Positions 7,022 to 14,749 of a stretch of DNA of 25,299 nucleotides are shown here, piece after piece. Below the pieces are notes generated by a model that saw only the letters and a program-made list of their open reading frames with translations, ran no database searches and was not told the DNA's origin. The stretch spans positions 1 through 25,299 of the forward strand of contig NZ_LLZG01000072.1 in the NCBI RefSeq assembly GCF_001509475.1. Direction: 5' to 3'. Source of the stretch: Streptomyces regalis. Its GTDB lineage: Bacteria; Actinomycetota; Actinomycetes; Streptomycetales; Streptomycetaceae. A program made the position numbers and the translations under genes. The first letter of the stretch is position 1. Each line of letters starts with the position of its first letter.

Positions 7022-7948
7022 TCACACCTTCCGGGCGTCGTACGTCACGCCCGTCAGCCGCTCCGACTCCTCCCAGAGGCGTTCGCCCGCCCGGTCGTCG
7101 AGGGTCCACGGTGCCCGCCAGGACGGGGCGGGTGAGCCGCGCCAGCCGGCGAAGGACGGGCCGGTGAACGAGTCCGGGTGGACGCCGGGGGCGGTGGCGG
7201 CGTACAGGGTGGGCAGGGCACCGGCCTCGGCGGACTGGGCGAAGACGCGGTTGGCGGCCCGCATGAGCCACTCCCCGGCCCGGCGGCCCGACATGCGCGG
7301 CCCGGCTGTCTGCAGATCGGTGTCCGCATACCCGGGATGAGCGGCAGCCGCCACCACGTCCGCCCCCTGGGCCGCCAGCCTGCGCGCGAGCTCGTGCGTG
7401 AAGAGCAGGTTGGCGGTCTTGGAGCGGGCGTAGGCGATCCAACGCCGGTACCGCCGCTCACTGTTGAGGTCGTCGATGTCGATGTTGGCCAGCGCGTGCA
7501 TCGGACTGGACACGGTCACCACCCGCCCGCCCGGCGCCGCGAGCAGCGCGGGCAGCAGCAGACCGGTGAGCGCGAAGTGCCCGAGGTGGTTGACCCCGAA
7601 CTGTGTCTCGAAGCCGTCCGCCGTCGTGCCGTACGGCAGCGCCATCACTCCGGCGTTGTTCACGAGCAGGTCGAGACTGTCGTACGGCGATGTCGCGGCG
7701 AACTCCCGCACGGAGCCGAGGTCGCCGAGATCGAGCCGCCTCAACTCGATCTGCGCATCGGGCACTTCCGCGACCAGTTGCTCGACGGCCGCCGCACCCC
7801 GCGCCTCGCTCCGGCACGCGAGCACCACCCGCGCACCCTTGCGGGCCAGCTCCCGCGCGGTGACGTACCCGAGCCCGCTGTTGGCTCCGGTGACCACGGC
7901 GACGCGTCCGCTCTGGTCGGGGATGTCGTGCGCGTCCCAGCCGGACAT
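7022..7948 (-). CDS. SDR family oxidoreductase, retinol/protochlorophyllide-reductase-like
   Basis: Intact 308-residue classical SDR, probably NADP(H)-linked. The nucleotide motif TGANSGLG is at residues 20-27, NNAG near 97-100, the active-site Ser in VSSPM near 147, and Tyr173/Lys177 in YARSK. The long C-terminus with HPGYADTDLQ is typical of the group often annotated as retinol dehydrogenase or protochlorophyllide-reductase-like; the true substrate is unknown. The ATG at 7948 has a good GGGAAGGGAG upstream. It follows the small propeptide-like gene by 21 bp on the same strand, so it is probably the third gene of the protease operon. It converges with the SDR pseudogene 15 bp away but belongs to a different SDR subgroup. 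Confidence 0.88.
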   Translation of the reverse strand: MSGWDAHDIPDQSGRVAVVTGANSGLGYVTARELARKGARVVLACRSEARGAAAVEQLVAEVPDAQIELRRLDLGDLGSVREFAATSPYDSLDLLVNNAGVMALPYGTTADGFETQFGVNHLGHFALTGLLLPALLAAPGGRVVTVSSPMHALANIDIDDLNSERRYRRWIAYARSKTANLLFTHELARRLAAQGADVVAAAAHPGYADTDLQTAGPRMSGRRAGEWLMRAANRVFAQSAEAGALPTLYAATAPGVHPDSFTGPSFAGWRGSPAPSWRAPWTLDDRAGERLWEESERLTGVTYDARKV

Positions 7949-7969
7949 GACCGAGCTCCCTTCCCGGGC

Positions 7970-8218
7970 CTACTGGATCGGCTCGTCGGGTGGGGGGAGT
8001 CGGATGATGCGCTCCCGGTCGACGGCCTCGACGCCGTCGACCACTTCCAGGGCGGGGATCCGGTCCTCGGCGACGGTGCCGGAGAGCGTGCCGAGGATCG
8101 GCTGCTCGCCGGTGACCGTGAGACCGGCCTGCCGCAGGGCCTCTACGACCTCCGCGAACCGGTCGGGGTCGACCGCGAGGATGACCCCGACCGGCTCGGA
8201 TGCAGATGACTCACTCAC
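7970..8218 (-). CDS. Small stand-alone I9/propeptide-like protein
   Basis: An 82-residue acidic protein with no signal peptide or membrane segment. The pattern GVILAVDPDRFAEVVEALR, then LGTLSGTV and LEVVDGVEAVDRER, ending in a proline-rich tail, looks like the beta-alpha-beta fold of subtilisin propeptides (inhibitor I9): a final strand carrying GVEAVDRER and a short C-terminal tail that could enter a protease active site. It starts at GTG 8218, 12 bp after the S8 protease gene, which suggests it serves that protease as inhibitor or folding chaperone. Such small genes have sometimes been labelled ketohydroxyglutarate aldolase, which this sequence does not support. The fold is my inference from pattern only. 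Confidence 0.6.
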   Translation of the reverse strand: MSESSASEPVGVILAVDPDRFAEVVEALRQAGLTVTGEQPILGTLSGTVAEDRIPALEVVDGVEAVDRERIIRLPPPDEPIQ

Positions 8219-8230
8219 GCGGTCACCGGG

Positions 8231-9565
8231 TCACGGGGCCTGGAGCAGGCCGTTACCGACGTCCCCGACGGGCTGTACCAGCGGGAACGCACTGCCCTTC
8301 AGCATGCCCACGAGCTGGACCGCGGAAGCGCTGGGGGACGCCTCGGCAAGCAGCGCGATGACCCCCGCGGCGTGCGGTGTGGCCATACTGGTGCCGCTCA
8401 GGTTCTGGTACCCGCCGCCAGGGGCAGCCGAGCGCACGTCCCTGCCGGGCGCGGCGATATTGATCTCGCCGCCATCCCCGTTGATCGCCGCGTTGGAGAA
8501 GAACGAAGGACTGATCGCCCTGTCGAGCGCGGCCACCGCGAGGATGGAGGGGCAGTTGGCGGGCCGGGCGACGGGCACGATGGAGCCCGGCCGATGGCTT
8601 TCGTTGCCCGCGGCGGCGACGATCACCGTGCCGAGCTTGAGCGCGCGCAGGGCCAGGTGCTCGTACACCTGGGGGAAGAGCTCACCCGGCCGGACGCGGG
8701 CGCCCAGCGACATGGAGATCACCTTCGCACCCTGGGAGATGGCCCAGGCCATGCCCGCCAGGATCTGACCGTCGGTGCCGGATCCCGCGTTGCTGAGCAC
8801 CTTCGCCGCCAGGATCTGCGCGTCGGGTGCCACGCCGTAGCGGGGTCCCTGCTTGGGGTTGGCCGGACCGGCGGCGGTGCCGATGCAGTGCGTGCCGTGG
8901 CCGTTGCCGTCCTGGACGGTCTCGTTGGGTACGAAGGACGCCGTCGCCGCGATGCGCCCGGTCAGGTCCGGGTGGTTCGCGTCCACGCCGGTGTCGAGGA
9001 CGGCGATCTTCACGTTCTTCCCGGTCAGGTGCGACAGGTTGGCCTTGATCGCCTGAAGACCCCAGGTCCAGGTCTTCTCTTCCCAGGCCGGTCCCTGGGT
9101 GATCGCCATCTCGGCCTGGGTGTGGAAGCTGACCACTTCCTCGTCGCTGCGGTAGGCCGGGAAGAACTCGGTCGGCGCCTGGTGCGGAGCGGTGATCGGC
9201 ATGGCGTAGACCATGCGCTCCGGCTCGGCCGCGATGATCGAGTTCTCCGCCTCGGCCGTGGTGACCAGCGCATGGCGCTGGTCGGGCCGCACTTCGACGA
9301 CGGCGGCGGCGAGGTCCTCGAAGAGCACCGAGATGTCGGGGCGTTCGAGGAGTTCGGTGATGTTCGTGGTGTCGGTTCCGCGGACACGTTCGACGGACGC
9401 GATGTCGGCGTTGGAACGCAGTGCGTTCAGGCCGCTTTCCTGGTCACTCGGGTCGAGCAGGACCACGTATCGACCGGTGTACTCCGTGTTCTGGCCCGTG
9501 AGGGGGCCGCTGGGTCCGTCGGGCCGCTCGCCGAAGGCGCGCCTGTCCATGGGTCCGTTCGCCAT
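8231..9565 (-). CDS. S8 family serine peptidase (subtilisin-like)
   Basis: A 444-residue subtilase with a complete triad: Asp191 in AVLDTGVDANHPD, His223 in GNGHGTHCIGT, Ser393 in SGTSMATPHAAG, and oxyanion Asn321 in AAAGNES. The segment about 30-125, with YVVLLDPSD and AAVVEVRPDQRHAL, resembles an I9 propeptide. The start at ATG 9565 is supported by GCGGGAA just upstream; an in-frame extension to 9622 adds a basic stretch without SD support. Neither version has a convincing signal peptide, so the enzyme may be intracellular or leave by an unusual route. It heads an apparent operon with a small propeptide-like gene and an SDR. Its native substrate is unknown. Confidence 0.92.
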   Translation of the reverse strand: MANGPMDRRAFGERPDGPSGPLTGQNTEYTGRYVVLLDPSDQESGLNALRSNADIASVERVRGTDTTNITELLERPDISVLFEDLAAAVVEVRPDQRHALVTTAEAENSIIAAEPERMVYAMPITAPHQAPTEFFPAYRSDEEVVSFHTQAEMAITQGPAWEEKTWTWGLQAIKANLSHLTGKNVKIAVLDTGVDANHPDLTGRIAATASFVPNETVQDGNGHGTHCIGTAAGPANPKQGPRYGVAPDAQILAAKVLSNAGSGTDGQILAGMAWAISQGAKVISMSLGARVRPGELFPQVYEHLALRALKLGTVIVAAAGNESHRPGSIVPVARPANCPSILAVAALDRAISPSFFSNAAINGDGGEINIAAPGRDVRSAAPGGGYQNLSGTSMATPHAAGVIALLAEASPSASAVQLVGMLKGSAFPLVQPVGDVGNGLLQAP

Positions 9566-9780
9566 TGAAGTTCCCGCTTTCTGTGTGCTTTCCCCCCGGC
9601 TCGTGGACACGCGTCGAGGCACGGAGAGTCAGCGCCCGGGAAAAGGGGGGCGCGGATCGGTCGTGGATCGACGCGTACTGCCGTGACCTGCAAGGATGAC
9701 TTCTGCCAAGCCGTCGGCATCGCCCCCTCGTCCACCGTCGCATTGAGTACAAAAGCCCGCAACACGGACCCCGGTCACAC

Positions 9781-9806
9781 TCAGCGACACTCAGCGACAC
9801 TCAGCG
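9781..9806. repeat. 10-bp tandem repeat over the SulP stop codon
   Basis: TCAGCGACAC occurs at 9781 and 9791, with a partial third copy (TCAGCG) at 9801. On the minus strand each copy carries TGA, and the 10-bp period places the three stops in three different frames. The first of them, 9803-9801, is the SulP stop codon. Confidence 0.8.
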
Positions 9807-11720
9807 CCGCATGCTCGCGTAGTCGTCGAACGCCTCGTGACCGAGGGGCAGCGGCCGCGTGTCCAGGTAGAACCACTCGGCGCCGGGACCGGGGGCTGCC
9901 GTCGGGGCCGGTTCGACGGCCTCGATCCCGACCGGCGCCTTAGGGCCTGTCCGGCGGATCATGCCGGCGTCGCGGTGCCTGGCACGCGCTCCCCCAGAGG
10001 GGGGACCCCCAGCCGCGTTGTCGTCGGTCGCCGACTCCCCCACTCTCGACTTCGCTCGAGCGGGGGGACCCCCATCGCGTCGCCCGCCGCGGTAGCGGCT
10101 GATCGACACGGCTCCTCCGCCTTGCAGCCAGCCGGCCTGATCCGCCGGACAGGCCCTAGTCTCGACCGGCGTCTGCGCATCGACCGGTGTCTGCGTCTTC
10201 GCCGGCCCCGGCATCAGCAGTTCCACCCGTACGCCCAGCCCGCGCTGCTGTGCCGTGAACTCCTCGACCTGGTTGCGGCAGGCATGGTCGAGGTGGGTCA
10301 CGCCAGTCAGGTCGAGGCGGATGCGGGGCCGGCCCGATGCGGCCGCTCCCTCCAGCGCCTCGATGACCTGCGGCAGCCGCAGGAAGGTGGCGTTGCCGGC
10401 CATGACGACCTTGGCGGTGTCGTCCTCGACGTGCTGCCGGATCACGGTCTGCGACATGCGCAGCGCGGCCAGCACGATCCCGGCCGCCAGCCCGATGAGG
10501 ACGCCTTCGAGGAGTGCGGTCGCCACGATGACCAGCGTGGTGACGGTCATGACCACGAACTCGCCCCGGTCCTGCCGCCACATCTTCGGGAACTCCTCGG
10601 GCGCGAACAGCTTCCAGCCGCTGTGCACGAGGACACCGGCGAGCACCGAGATCGGGATCAGCGCGAGGACCTGCGGCAGCAGCAGCGCGAAGGCCAGCAG
10701 CCACAGGCCGTGCAGGGTGCGGGAGATGCGGGTCTTCGCGCCGGCCTGGACGTTCGCCGAACTGCGGGCCACGACCGCGGTGATGGGGAGGGCGCCGAGG
10801 ATGCCGGCGACCGTGTTGCCGGCGCCCTGGGCGATGAGTTCGGTGTTGTAGCGGGTGCGGGGGCCACTGTGCATCCGGTCCACGGCGGCCGCGGTGAACA
10901 GGCTCTCCGCGGAGGCGATGACCGTGAAGGTGAGGATGGAGGTGATGATGGCGGCGTCCGCGAGTCCCGCGAACTGCTCGGCCCCCGGCACCCGCACCGA
11001 CGCCAGCAGATTGCCGACCTGGAGCGTCTTCACGTCCACGCCGGGCAGCGCGGCGACCGCGATGCCGATGCCGACCGCGACCAGCGCGGCCGGGATCCTC
11101 TTCGCCGGTCCCGGCACCTTCTTCCACAGGAAGCTCAAGCCGATCGTGGCGACGCCGAGCAGCGTGGCGATCATCGCCTGCGGGTCGGTCAGGATGTCGG
11201 CGAACAGGCCCGGGACGCCGGCCATGTTCTCGATCGGCGTGCCGGGGGCCTTGGAGTCGGCCATCGGGTAGGCCTGGCTGAACATCAGCGGCAGCCCGAT
11301 GCCGGCCAGCATCCCCTGGACGACGGCGAGGGAGATCGCCTGGAACAGCCGGCCCAGGCGTACGACGCCGAGGACGATCTGCAGAAGGCCCGAGAACAGG
11401 ACGATCACCCCGAGCATCGCCACGCCGTGCTCCAGCACCGTCTCCGCGACCAGCGCCGCGAGCCCGGCGGCCGGCCCGCTGACCTGGAGCGTGCTGCCCC
11501 GGACCGCGCCGACGACCAGGCCGCCGATGACCCCGGAGATGATCCCGAGCTCGGCGGGGACACCGGAGGCGACGGCGACGCCGATGCACAGGGGCAGGGC
11601 GACGAGGAAGACGACCAGGGACGCGGTCATCTCGTTGGCGAGGTCGGTTCTGGAGCCGGACTTCGCCGACGGCGTGCTCGCGGTCCTCGTGGCGCGCCCG
11701 CGCGCATGCGCCCCGCTCAT
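9801..11720 (-). CDS. SulP family anion (bicarbonate/sulfate) transporter with MITE-derived insert
   Basis: Inner-membrane SulP/SLC26-type transporter of 639 residues. The membrane domain begins around residue 25 with FLVALPLCIGVAVASGVPAE and includes the signature-like STLQVSGPAAGLAALVAE; a cytoplasmic STAS domain lies at about 440-510 (FLRLPQVIEALEGA, RLDLTGVTHLDHACRNQVEE). Its ATG overlaps the carbonic anhydrase stop (ATGA). The pairing of SulP with carbonic anhydrase suggests bicarbonate uptake, though sulfate cannot be excluded. Residues from about 522 to 593 are encoded by an in-frame MITE. Removing it joins VET directly to KAPVGIEAVE, restoring a tail that ends EWFYLDTRPLPLGHEAFDDY. 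Expression of the enlarged protein is unproven. Confidence 0.93.
   Translation of the reverse strand: MSGAHARGRATRTASTPSAKSGSRTDLANEMTASLVVFLVALPLCIGVAVASGVPAELGIISGVIGGLVVGAVRGSTLQVSGPAAGLAALVAETVLEHGVAMLGVIVLFSGLLQIVLGVVRLGRLFQAISLAVVQGMLAGIGLPLMFSQAYPMADSKAPGTPIENMAGVPGLFADILTDPQAMIATLLGVATIGLSFLWKKVPGPAKRIPAALVAVGIGIAVAALPGVDVKTLQVGNLLASVRVPGAEQFAGLADAAIITSILTFTVIASAESLFTAAAVDRMHSGPRTRYNTELIAQGAGNTVAGILGALPITAVVARSSANVQAGAKTRISRTLHGLWLLAFALLLPQVLALIPISVLAGVLVHSGWKLFAPEEFPKMWRQDRGEFVVMTVTTLVIVATALLEGVLIGLAAGIVLAALRMSQTVIRQHVEDDTAKVVMAGNATFLRLPQVIEALEGAAASGRPRIRLDLTGVTHLDHACRNQVEEFTAQQRGLGVRVELLMPGPAKTQTPVDAQTPVETRACPADQAGWLQGGGAVSISRYRGGRRDGGPPARAKSRVGESATDDNAAGGPPSGGARARHRDAGMIRRTGPKAPVGIEAVEPAPTAAPGPGAEWFYLDTRPLPLGHEAFDDYASMRR
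9941..10158. mobile_element. 214-bp MITE inserted in frame in the SulP gene
   Basis: The element 9943-10156 is bounded by terminal inverted repeats starting GGGCCTGTCCGGCGGATCA (left) and the same 19 bases on the opposite strand (right); extended to 26 bp they differ at one position. TA flanks each end (9941-9942 and 10157-10158), consistent with a TA target duplication. There is no transposase. Two internal GC-rich hairpins are visible, around 9990-10010 and 10035-10075. Insert plus one TA equals 216 bp, exactly 72 codons, open on the SulP strand. A TA target and such ends would fit mobilisation by an IS5-group or IS630-type transposase elsewhere; that is inference. Confidence 0.88.
10035..10075. 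repeat. Dispersed palindromic repeat inside the MITE
   Basis: CTCCCCCACTCTCGACTTCG followed by CTCGAGCGGGGGGACCCCC forms a long GC-rich hairpin of a type common in Streptomyces intergenic DNA. Its left arm recurs at 6583-6607 within the SDR pseudogene, and a variant is at 17972-18013. Confidence 0.65.
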
Positions 11721-12337
11721 CCGCTGTGCACCCGGAACCGACCGTCACCCTCCAGCTCGTGCACCTGCCCGGTGTCGACCTCGTAGTACCAGCCGTGCAG
11801 CCGCAGCCGCCTCCCGTCGAGCCGCTGCCGCACCACCGGGTAAGTCCGCAGTACGGCGAGCTGGTTGACGACATTGCCCTGCGCCACGTCCGGCAGCGAC
11901 GGGTCGTCGGAGGCGGTCGTGAGGACCGGCGCCAGTTCGGGGCGGGCCAGCTGCAGCCAGGCGTCCACGCCCGGCAGCGCGGACAGGTCGTCGCCCGACT
12001 TCAGCGCACCCATCGCGCCGCAGTGTGAGTGACCGCACACGACGATGTCCTGAACCCCGAGCACCTCCAGTGCGTACTCGATGGTGGCGGCCTCCCCCGA
12101 CGCGCCGGGGCTTCCGGCACCGGGGCTTCCGTACGGCGGCACGATATTGCCCGCGTTGCGCAGCTCGAATATCTCTCCGGGCCGTGCGCCGGTAATCAGG
12201 GCGGGTATGACCCGCGAGTCCGAGCAGGTAATGAAGAGCACCTCGGGATATTGCCCCTCAGCCAGTTTCCGGTATTCACCGCTCTCGAAATCGACCCGCC
12301 GTTTGAACGACCGGGCACGGTCCAGTATCGCCTTCAA
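11717..12337 (-). CDS. Beta-class carbonic anhydrase
   Basis: Zinc enzyme interconverting CO2 and bicarbonate; 206 residues from the chosen start. Zinc ligands and active-site dyad are visible: Cys38, Asp40 and Arg42 in ITCSDSRV, then His103 and Cys106 in CGHSHCGAM. FELRNAGNIVPPY is the family core. I chose TTG at 12337 because CCTCCT (AGGAGG on the coding strand, 12343-12348) lies 5 bp upstream and homologues begin at this point (KAILDRARSF). The longer in-frame version (from 12442 or 12454) adds a hydrophobic stretch that I regard as untranslated. The stop overlaps the SulP start by the ATGA arrangement, so CO2 hydration and anion transport are coupled. It is divergent from the two-component system. 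Confidence 0.92.
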   Translation of the reverse strand: MKAILDRARSFKRRVDFESGEYRKLAEGQYPEVLFITCSDSRVIPALITGARPGEIFELRNAGNIVPPYGSPGAGSPGASGEAATIEYALEVLGVQDIVVCGHSHCGAMGALKSGDDLSALPGVDAWLQLARPELAPVLTTASDDPSLPDVAQGNVVNQLAVLRTYPVVRQRLDGRRLRLHGWYYEVDTGQVHELEGDGRFRVHSG

Positions 12338-12530
12338 CGAAACCTCCTGAGCTGGGGGTTCGACCAGTTGAGCAGCACCGTAGACGAGTGCACCCCAGAG
12401 GAAGGTTAAGTAAAGGCCAGAGCGCGTCCAGTAATTGGACATTCTTTGCCGCAACGTCCTGCAAGCGCTTGTCTCTTGTAGCGTGTTGACGTCAGGGCAG
12501 AGAATGCAAATTCACGGAGAGACAGGACGC
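12338..12530. promoter_or_regulatory. Divergent control region between carbonic anhydrase and response regulator
   Basis: This 193-bp stretch must hold both promoters. It contains the inverted repeat GTCCA-GTAAT-TGGAC (12426-12440), an exact 8-bp palindrome TGACGTCA (12487-12494) and a TTGACG that could be a -35 for the regulator (12486-12491), although no convincing -10 follows. It is less GC-rich than its surroundings. The adjacent response regulator is a natural candidate to bind here. Confidence 0.45.
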
Positions 12531-13265
12531 ATGGGCATACGAGTGCTGCTCATCGAGGACGACGAGACGATCGCCGAGCCTCTCACCGAGGGTCTGGGGC
12601 ACTTCGGGCTGGCGGTGGATCACGTGACCACCGGAGCCGAGGGGTTGAGAAGGCCGTACGGCGATGTCGTCCTGCTCGACCTCGGCTTGCCGGACATGGA
12701 CGGCATCGACGTGTGCCGGGGCATCCGGCAGGTCTCGGACGTGCCGGTCATCATCCTGAGTGCGCGGGGTGAGGAGGCCGACCGGGTGCTGGGGCTCGAA
12801 CTGGGGGCGGACGACTATCTGGCGAAGCCGTTCAGTGTGCGGGAGTTGGTGGCACGGGTGCGGGCGGTGACCCGACGGACCCAGCGCACGGAGGCGGCGC
12901 CACCCCAGTCGCCCCAGTCGTACGAGGATCCCGCCCCCTCACCCTCGTACGCGCCCGGCCCGCTCGTCGTGGACCGCCGCACCCGCCAGGTCTGGGTCGG
13001 CGAGGTCCCCGTCACCCTCACCCCGAAGGAGTTCGAGCTGCTGGCGCTGCTGACCGAGGATCCGGGTGCGGTGTACTCCCGGCAGCAGATCCTGGACCGG
13101 GTGTGGGATCCGCACTACGAGGGTCCGACGAAGACGCTGGACGTCCATGTCGCCTCGCTGCGGCGGAAGTTGGGCGACCCGGCGTGGATCCAGACACTGC
13201 GTGGGGTCGGCTTCCGGCTGGCGGTACAGGCCGAGCCGGGCGGGCAGCAGGTGCCGTCGCCGTGA
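12531..13265 (+). CDS. OmpR/PhoB family response regulator
   Basis: DNA-binding response regulator of 244 residues. Receiver domain: acidic pair Asp10/Asp11 in LLIEDDET, phospho-acceptor Asp50 in VVLLDLGLPDMDG, Ser77 in ILSARG, Lys99 in AKPFSVREL. A proline/serine-rich linker (about 120-143) leads to a winged-helix domain with VTLTPKEFELLALL, VWDPHYEGPTKTLDVHVASL and TLRGVGFRL. The ATG at 12531 is preceded by AGGA; a longer form from 12504 or 12435 is unlikely because the receiver fold begins at MGIRVLLIED. The next gene starts in its stop codon (GTGA). The linker and sequence style resemble CutR-like Streptomyces regulators, but no specific stimulus can be assigned. Confidence 0.93.
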   Translation: MGIRVLLIEDDETIAEPLTEGLGHFGLAVDHVTTGAEGLRRPYGDVVLLDLGLPDMDGIDVCRGIRQVSDVPVIILSARGEEADRVLGLELGADDYLAKPFSVRELVARVRAVTRRTQRTEAAPPQSPQSYEDPAPSPSYAPGPLVVDRRTRQVWVGEVPVTLTPKEFELLALLTEDPGAVYSRQQILDRVWDPHYEGPTKTLDVHVASLRRKLGDPAWIQTLRGVGFRLAVQAEPGGQQVPSP

Positions 13266-14746
13266 CCCGCCGGCTGCTGCTCAGCTACCTCTCCCTCGCC
13301 GCGCTCGTCCTGCTGTGCCTGGAGATCCCGCTGGGCTTCGTCTACTCGCGCAGCGAGCGGGAGCGGGTGGTGAACGCGGCGAAGGACGAGGCCGAGTCGG
13401 TGTCGGCGTACGCCTCGCTGTCCCTGAGCGCGGGCCGTGCCGAGCGGGACCTGCCCCGCCGGGTGGTGCACTGTGCCGAGCGGATCGGCGGGAAGGTGGT
13501 GGTCGTGGACGCCGCGGGCGCCCTGCTCGCGACCTCGCATCCGCTGGCCGCCGTCATGTCGGCCGACCTCGCCGCCCGCCCCGGTATCGCGGCCGCCCTC
13601 CACGGCACCTCCACGGTGGACGTCCGGACGTCGACCATCGGCGGGGTCGAGTACCTCTCGGTCGCCGCGCCGGTCCGGCACGCCACGGGGTTGCAGGGTG
13701 CCGTGTGGCTGACGCTGCCGACCCGGACGGTGCACGAACGCGTCCATCACGTCTGGCTGTTGCTCGGCCTCGGCGGGCTCGGGGTCCTCACCGCGGTCGC
13801 CGTGGTCGGGTTCGCCATCGCCCGCTGGACCGGCCGCCCCATCCGCGAACTGGAGCGCGCCACCGACGAGTTGGCGGACGGCGGCCTGGCCGCGCCGGTG
13901 ACGATCACCAAAGGGCCGCCTGAGGTACGGCGCCTGGCCGCCGCGTTCAACCGTACGGCGGCCCGGCTCGCGCACCTCCTCGCCGCCCAGCACGCGTTCG
14001 CGGGCGAGGCCTCCCACCAGCTCAAGACGCCGCTCGCGGCGCTGCGACTGAGACTGGAGAACCTGGAGCCCAGCGTCGCCGCCCGCGGCCGGGGCAGCCT
14101 CGCCGCCGCGGTGACCGAGACGGACCGGCTCTCCCGGATGGTCGAGGGCCTGCTGGCGATGGCCCGCCTGGAGGAGAGCGCCGCGACGCCGGGCCCGGTC
14201 GACGTGGGTGCGGTCTGTGCGGAGCGGCATCGCACCTGGCAGCCGCTCTTCGAGAAGCAGCGGGTCTCCCTCGTGCTCTTCGCCGGCAGCGTGGGCCCGG
14301 TGCTGGCGGTGCCCGGCGGGGTCGAGCAGATCGTGGACAACCTGCTGTCCAACGCCCTGCGCGCCTCCCCGTCCGACACCACCGTGACCATGGAGCTACG
14401 GCTCCACGTACCGGCCCGCCGCGCCCTGCGCGACGCCCGCCCCGCCTGGGTCGACCTGCACATCACCGACGAGGGCCCCGGCATGACCCCGGAACAGTGT
14501 GCCCGCGCCTTCGACCGCTTCTGGCGCGCGCCGGGCGCCCCCAAGGGCGGCACGGGACTCGGCCTCTCGCTGGTCCAACGGCTCGCGCACGCGAGCGGCG
14601 GCGAGGCGAGCCTGCACGCGGCGGCCGCGGGCGGACTGGACGCGGTGATCCGGCTGCCGTCGGCGGAGCCGCCCCCGACGAGCGGAGGCCAGCACCTCGG
14701 CCGACCGGGGCAGCGGCGGCGGGGGGTGCCGGCGCTGCCGGCGTGA
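13262..14746 (+). CDS. Sensor histidine kinase
   Basis: Membrane kinase partner of the preceding regulator, 494 residues from GTG 13262, which overlaps the regulator stop by four bases. TM1 spans about 5-27, an extracytoplasmic sensor region about 28-160, and TM2 about 163-187 (VWLLLGLGGLGVLTAVAVVG), followed by HAMP (RWTGRPIRELERATDELADG). The dimerisation/phospho-acceptor motif EASHQLKTPLAALRLR has His252. ATPase boxes: IVDNLLSNALRASP (N), ITDEGPGMTPEQ (G1), FDRFWRAP (F) and GGTGLGLSLVQ (G2). All catalytic motifs are present. The C-terminal 30 residues are a basic, glycine-rich tail. The gene converges with the membrane-protein gene 3 bp away. Confidence 0.94.
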   Translation: MTRRLLLSYLSLAALVLLCLEIPLGFVYSRSERERVVNAAKDEAESVSAYASLSLSAGRAERDLPRRVVHCAERIGGKVVVVDAAGALLATSHPLAAVMSADLAARPGIAAALHGTSTVDVRTSTIGGVEYLSVAAPVRHATGLQGAVWLTLPTRTVHERVHHVWLLLGLGGLGVLTAVAVVGFAIARWTGRPIRELERATDELADGGLAAPVTITKGPPEVRRLAAAFNRTAARLAHLLAAQHAFAGEASHQLKTPLAALRLRLENLEPSVAARGRGSLAAAVTETDRLSRMVEGLLAMARLEESAATPGPVDVGAVCAERHRTWQPLFEKQRVSLVLFAGSVGPVLAVPGGVEQIVDNLLSNALRASPSDTTVTMELRLHVPARRALRDARPAWVDLHITDEGPGMTPEQCARAFDRFWRAPGAPKGGTGLGLSLVQRLAHASGGEASLHAAAAGGLDAVIRLPSAEPPPTSGGQHLGRPGQRRRGVPALPA

Positions 14747-14749
14747 GCC

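Noticed and set aside
12338..12454. N-terminal extension of the carbonic anhydrase with a hydrophobic, membrane-like stretch
   Set aside because: A perfect AGGAGG followed by TTG at 12337 matches where the family begins, and the extension overlaps the divergent promoter region.
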